From contig PKWQ01000367.1 of the NCBI GenBank assembly GCA_003133265.1, forward strand, positions 198-16,435: DNA of 16,238 bases, read 5' to 3'. Under the pieces are notes generated by a model. The model saw only the letters and a program-made list of their open reading frames with translations, had not been told where the DNA came from and did no database searches. Numbering within the stretch: position 1 is the first letter of the stretch; each line of letters begins with the position of its first letter. Below are positions 13,894-16,238 of the stretch, piece by piece. The DNA comes from Acetobacteraceae bacterium (lineage in GTDB: Bacteria; Pseudomonadota; Alphaproteobacteria; Acetobacterales; Acetobacteraceae). Both the position numbers and the translations under genes were made by a program.

Positions 13894-14964
13894 TCAGCGG
13901 ATGATGATCTCGACGCGCCGGTTCTGCGGCTCGCGAACGCCCGGGCCGGTCGGCACCAGCAGATTGGTGTCGCCATAGCCGGTGATGGTGATCGCGGCGC
14001 GCGGCACGCCGTCCTTGACCAGTTCCGCGGCCACCGCCTGACCGCGACGAACCGACAGGCCCTTGTTGTAGGTCGGGGTGCCCGAGGTGTCGGCGTAGCC
14101 GTTCACTTCGAGCTTCGTGTAGCTGACTTTGCGCGAGTTATCGGCGGCATCGCCGATGATCTGCTTGGCGCGGGCGCTCAGATCAGCCCTGTCCCAGTCG
14201 AAGAACACCAGGTAGGAGCGAGCCGGCGCAGGTGCCGGAGCCTGTGCGATCGTCTGGGTCTGCACCACTGCCGCGGCCGCCGGAGCCACGCCGAACGCAT
14301 AACGCACGCCGAGCAGGAAGCTGTGGTTGTACTCGTCGCCGAGGGTCATCGTTCCGGATCCGGTCTTCCCACCGATCGTCCCGGTGCCGGAGTAATTGCG
14401 ATTTCCCTCCAGACCCATGAACCGATACTCAGCGGTCACCGCCAGACCCGGCACCCCGGTGATCGGAAGCGCCGCGCCCACGATGCCCTGATAGGCAAGT
14501 GCGCCCTTCGTCTCGTTGGAGGCGACCGAGAAGCCAGGGCCAGCGGCGTGGAAGTTCTGCTGGGCCCACTGGTAGCCGCCACCGACGCCGACATACGGTA
14601 CTACGTAAGGCGTCAAGTTGTTGAAATCATACAGAACGTTGATCATCGGGCCGTATTTCTGCTCCGTCCCGCCAGCGCTAAACGTCCCGCCGCCGGTCGA
14701 TAGCGAGTGGAAGCCGTTGTTCCGATAGTCGCCTTCCAGCTCGGCGCGCAGGCCGTTGCCGAAACCATAACCGACGGAGAGAACGCCAACGAAGCCGCCG
14801 TTCATGTCAGCGTGCCCCGACATGCCGCCGGCCGACCAGTTCTGGTCCTGCATGAGGTTGTAGCCGACGCCGGCGCCGACATAGATGCCGTTGATCGGCT
14901 GCGCGTTTGCTGCCATCGGCAGGGCCAGGATGGTGGCCGCCAGCAGCGTGCTCCGAAGGTTCAT
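13894..14964 (-). CDS. OmpA family outer-membrane protein (N-terminal barrel plus peptidoglycan-binding domain)
   Basis: 356 aa. Signal peptide 1-21 ends ANA before QPINGIYVG. Residues 22-227 form the barrel (FVGVLSVGYGFGNGLRAELEG, VPYVGVGGGYQW, AVTAEYRFMG, FLLGVRYAFG). An Ala/Pro-rich linker (228-249, PAPAPA) leads to the OmpA C-terminal domain 250-356: FFDWDRADLSARA, VNGYADTSG with D292, LSVRRGQAV with R307, and NRRVEIIIR at the end. D292 and R307 are the positions that bind diaminopimelate in the family. It anchors the outer membrane to peptidoglycan. ATG at 14964 is preceded by AGAGGAG at 11-nt spacing. The upstream 224 bp (14965-15188) hold no gene; a TATAGT near 15066 on the minus strand might be a -10 box but has no good -35. 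Confidence 0.92.
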   Translation of the reverse strand: MNLRSTLLAATILALPMAANAQPINGIYVGAGVGYNLMQDQNWSAGGMSGHADMNGGFVGVLSVGYGFGNGLRAELEGDYRNNGFHSLSTGGGTFSAGGTEQKYGPMINVLYDFNNLTPYVVPYVGVGGGYQWAQQNFHAAGPGFSVASNETKGALAYQGIVGAALPITGVPGLAVTAEYRFMGLEGNRNYSGTGTIGGKTGSGTMTLGDEYNHSFLLGVRYAFGVAPAAAAVVQTQTIAQAPAPAPARSYLVFFDWDRADLSARAKQIIGDAADNSRKVSYTKLEVNGYADTSGTPTYNKGLSVRRGQAVAAELVKDGVPRAAITITGYGDTNLLVPTGPGVREPQNRRVEIIIR

Positions 14965-15188
14965 GATATGGTTTCTCCTCTATATTGCTCTTCTCTGTCC
15001 GACAGTGGGGCGGCCGAGCATTCGCCCACCCTTTCTGCGTCCACCGGACCGATCAGTAATGGAACTATAATCCGTCAGAAGCAGAGATGCGAGAGGTAAG
15101 CAGACCTTTTCACTCACCTGTGACTTTCCGGCAACAGATCATCTGACAAACGCGCCACAGCCCTGTGCGATGTGCAATGCCTCTCGGA

Positions 15189-15527
15189 TCAGACGAGTTT
15201 TGCATCGAACGGCGGCAGCAAATCCGGTGCCTCGAACTCGACGACCCACAGGTCCGGGTCGAATTTTAGCTGCCGCTCGATATATTGGTCCGCCACCTGC
15301 TGATCGACCGGCGCCGGGCCGGTGGCGCGCATCCAGGCAGCCGCGCCCTCGGTGGTGCGCAGCTGCGACAGGACGGCAATGCCGTCTCGGCCGCGCAATA
15401 CCACCAGCACCCCGCCGGCATCCGGATCGCCCTTGCGCAGCACCGCGCCGGGGCGGCCGCCGATGTCGCCCATGCGCAGCGCCATCTTGACCCACAACCC
15501 AACCTTGATCCGGGGCTCATCCGTCAT
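15189..15527 (-). CDS. DUF1491 family protein
   Basis: 112 aa, a small cytoplasmic protein family found mainly in alphaproteobacteria, with no established function. Typical features seen are VGLWVKMALRMGDIGGRPG near the N-terminus, KGDPDAGGVLVVLRGRDG in the middle, the QLRTTEGAAAWMRATGP turn, and a C-terminal VADQYIERQLKFDPDLWVVE. The ATG at 15527 is preceded by AAAGGCG. It lies 16 bp after the stop of the SDR gene on the same strand, so the two are probably co-transcribed. The frame is open far upstream (to 15830), but that part is antisense-like shadow of the SDR gene. Confidence 0.88.
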   Translation of the reverse strand: MTDEPRIKVGLWVKMALRMGDIGGRPGAVLRKGDPDAGGVLVVLRGRDGIAVLSQLRTTEGAAAWMRATGPAPVDQQVADQYIERQLKFDPDLWVVEFEAPDLLPPFDAKLV

Positions 15528-15543
15528 CTCGCGCCTTTCAGGC

Positions 15544-16238
<695 letters not shown>

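Noticed and set aside
14965..15188. Promoter or small RNA upstream of the OmpA-family gene
   Set aside because: A TATAGT is present near 15066 on the minus strand but no matching -35 at proper spacing and no stable RNA fold stood out; too weak to list as a feature.

Overview
The window reads as a stretch of high-GC alphaproteobacterial chromosome. DUF1491, the type of small hypothetical protein near 6.9 kb, tandem OmpA-like porins and strongly GC-biased third positions are all compatible with the Acetobacteraceae / Rhodospirillales, but this placement is an inference from protein flavour and not a measured phylogeny. Most of the window is ordinary housekeeping and catabolic backbone. The exception is about 0.55-3.6 kb, where base composition drops visibly and accessory genes appear.

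Layout. Positions 1-557 hold the C-terminal part of an ABC-transporter ATPase (PotA/MalK type). Its last codons are repeated almost exactly at 2327-2367 (40 of 41 bases, the single difference being synonymous). Between the copies lie a calcineurin-like metallophosphoesterase (723-1661) and, convergent to it, a CDP-archaeol-synthase-like membrane protein (1669-2157). Immediately beyond the second copy is a low-GC, compact (253 aa) reverse transcriptase with a YMDD catalytic motif (2430-3191, minus strand), preceded by about 550 bp without a convincing gene but with a clear hairpin. This looks like a small integrated island, or two modules side by side, carrying an uncharacterised RT that could be a phage-defence system of the DRT/UG type.

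From 3.7 kb the backbone resumes. There is a minus-strand pair pfkB then a COG3618 amidohydrolase (5768-3746). Diverging from it is a plus-strand pair of hotdog dehydratase subunits (5863-6766) ending in a strong terminator. Next come two small overlapping minus-strand genes (7190-6863), a PPP-type phosphatase with altered signature residues (7317-8138), and two divergent luciferase-like flavin oxidoreductases (8157-9068 and 9173-10222).

The right part is almost entirely on the minus strand. In order of transcription it contains a truncated SDR oxidoreductase followed by a DUF1491 protein, an OmpA-family porin with a good terminator, a shorter barrel-only paralogue, the Ada alkylation-response protein, a class-C beta-lactamase-like serine hydrolase, and a decayed polysaccharide deacetylase that has lost its catalytic middle. 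No tRNA, rRNA, CRISPR array, intact transposase or integrase was seen.
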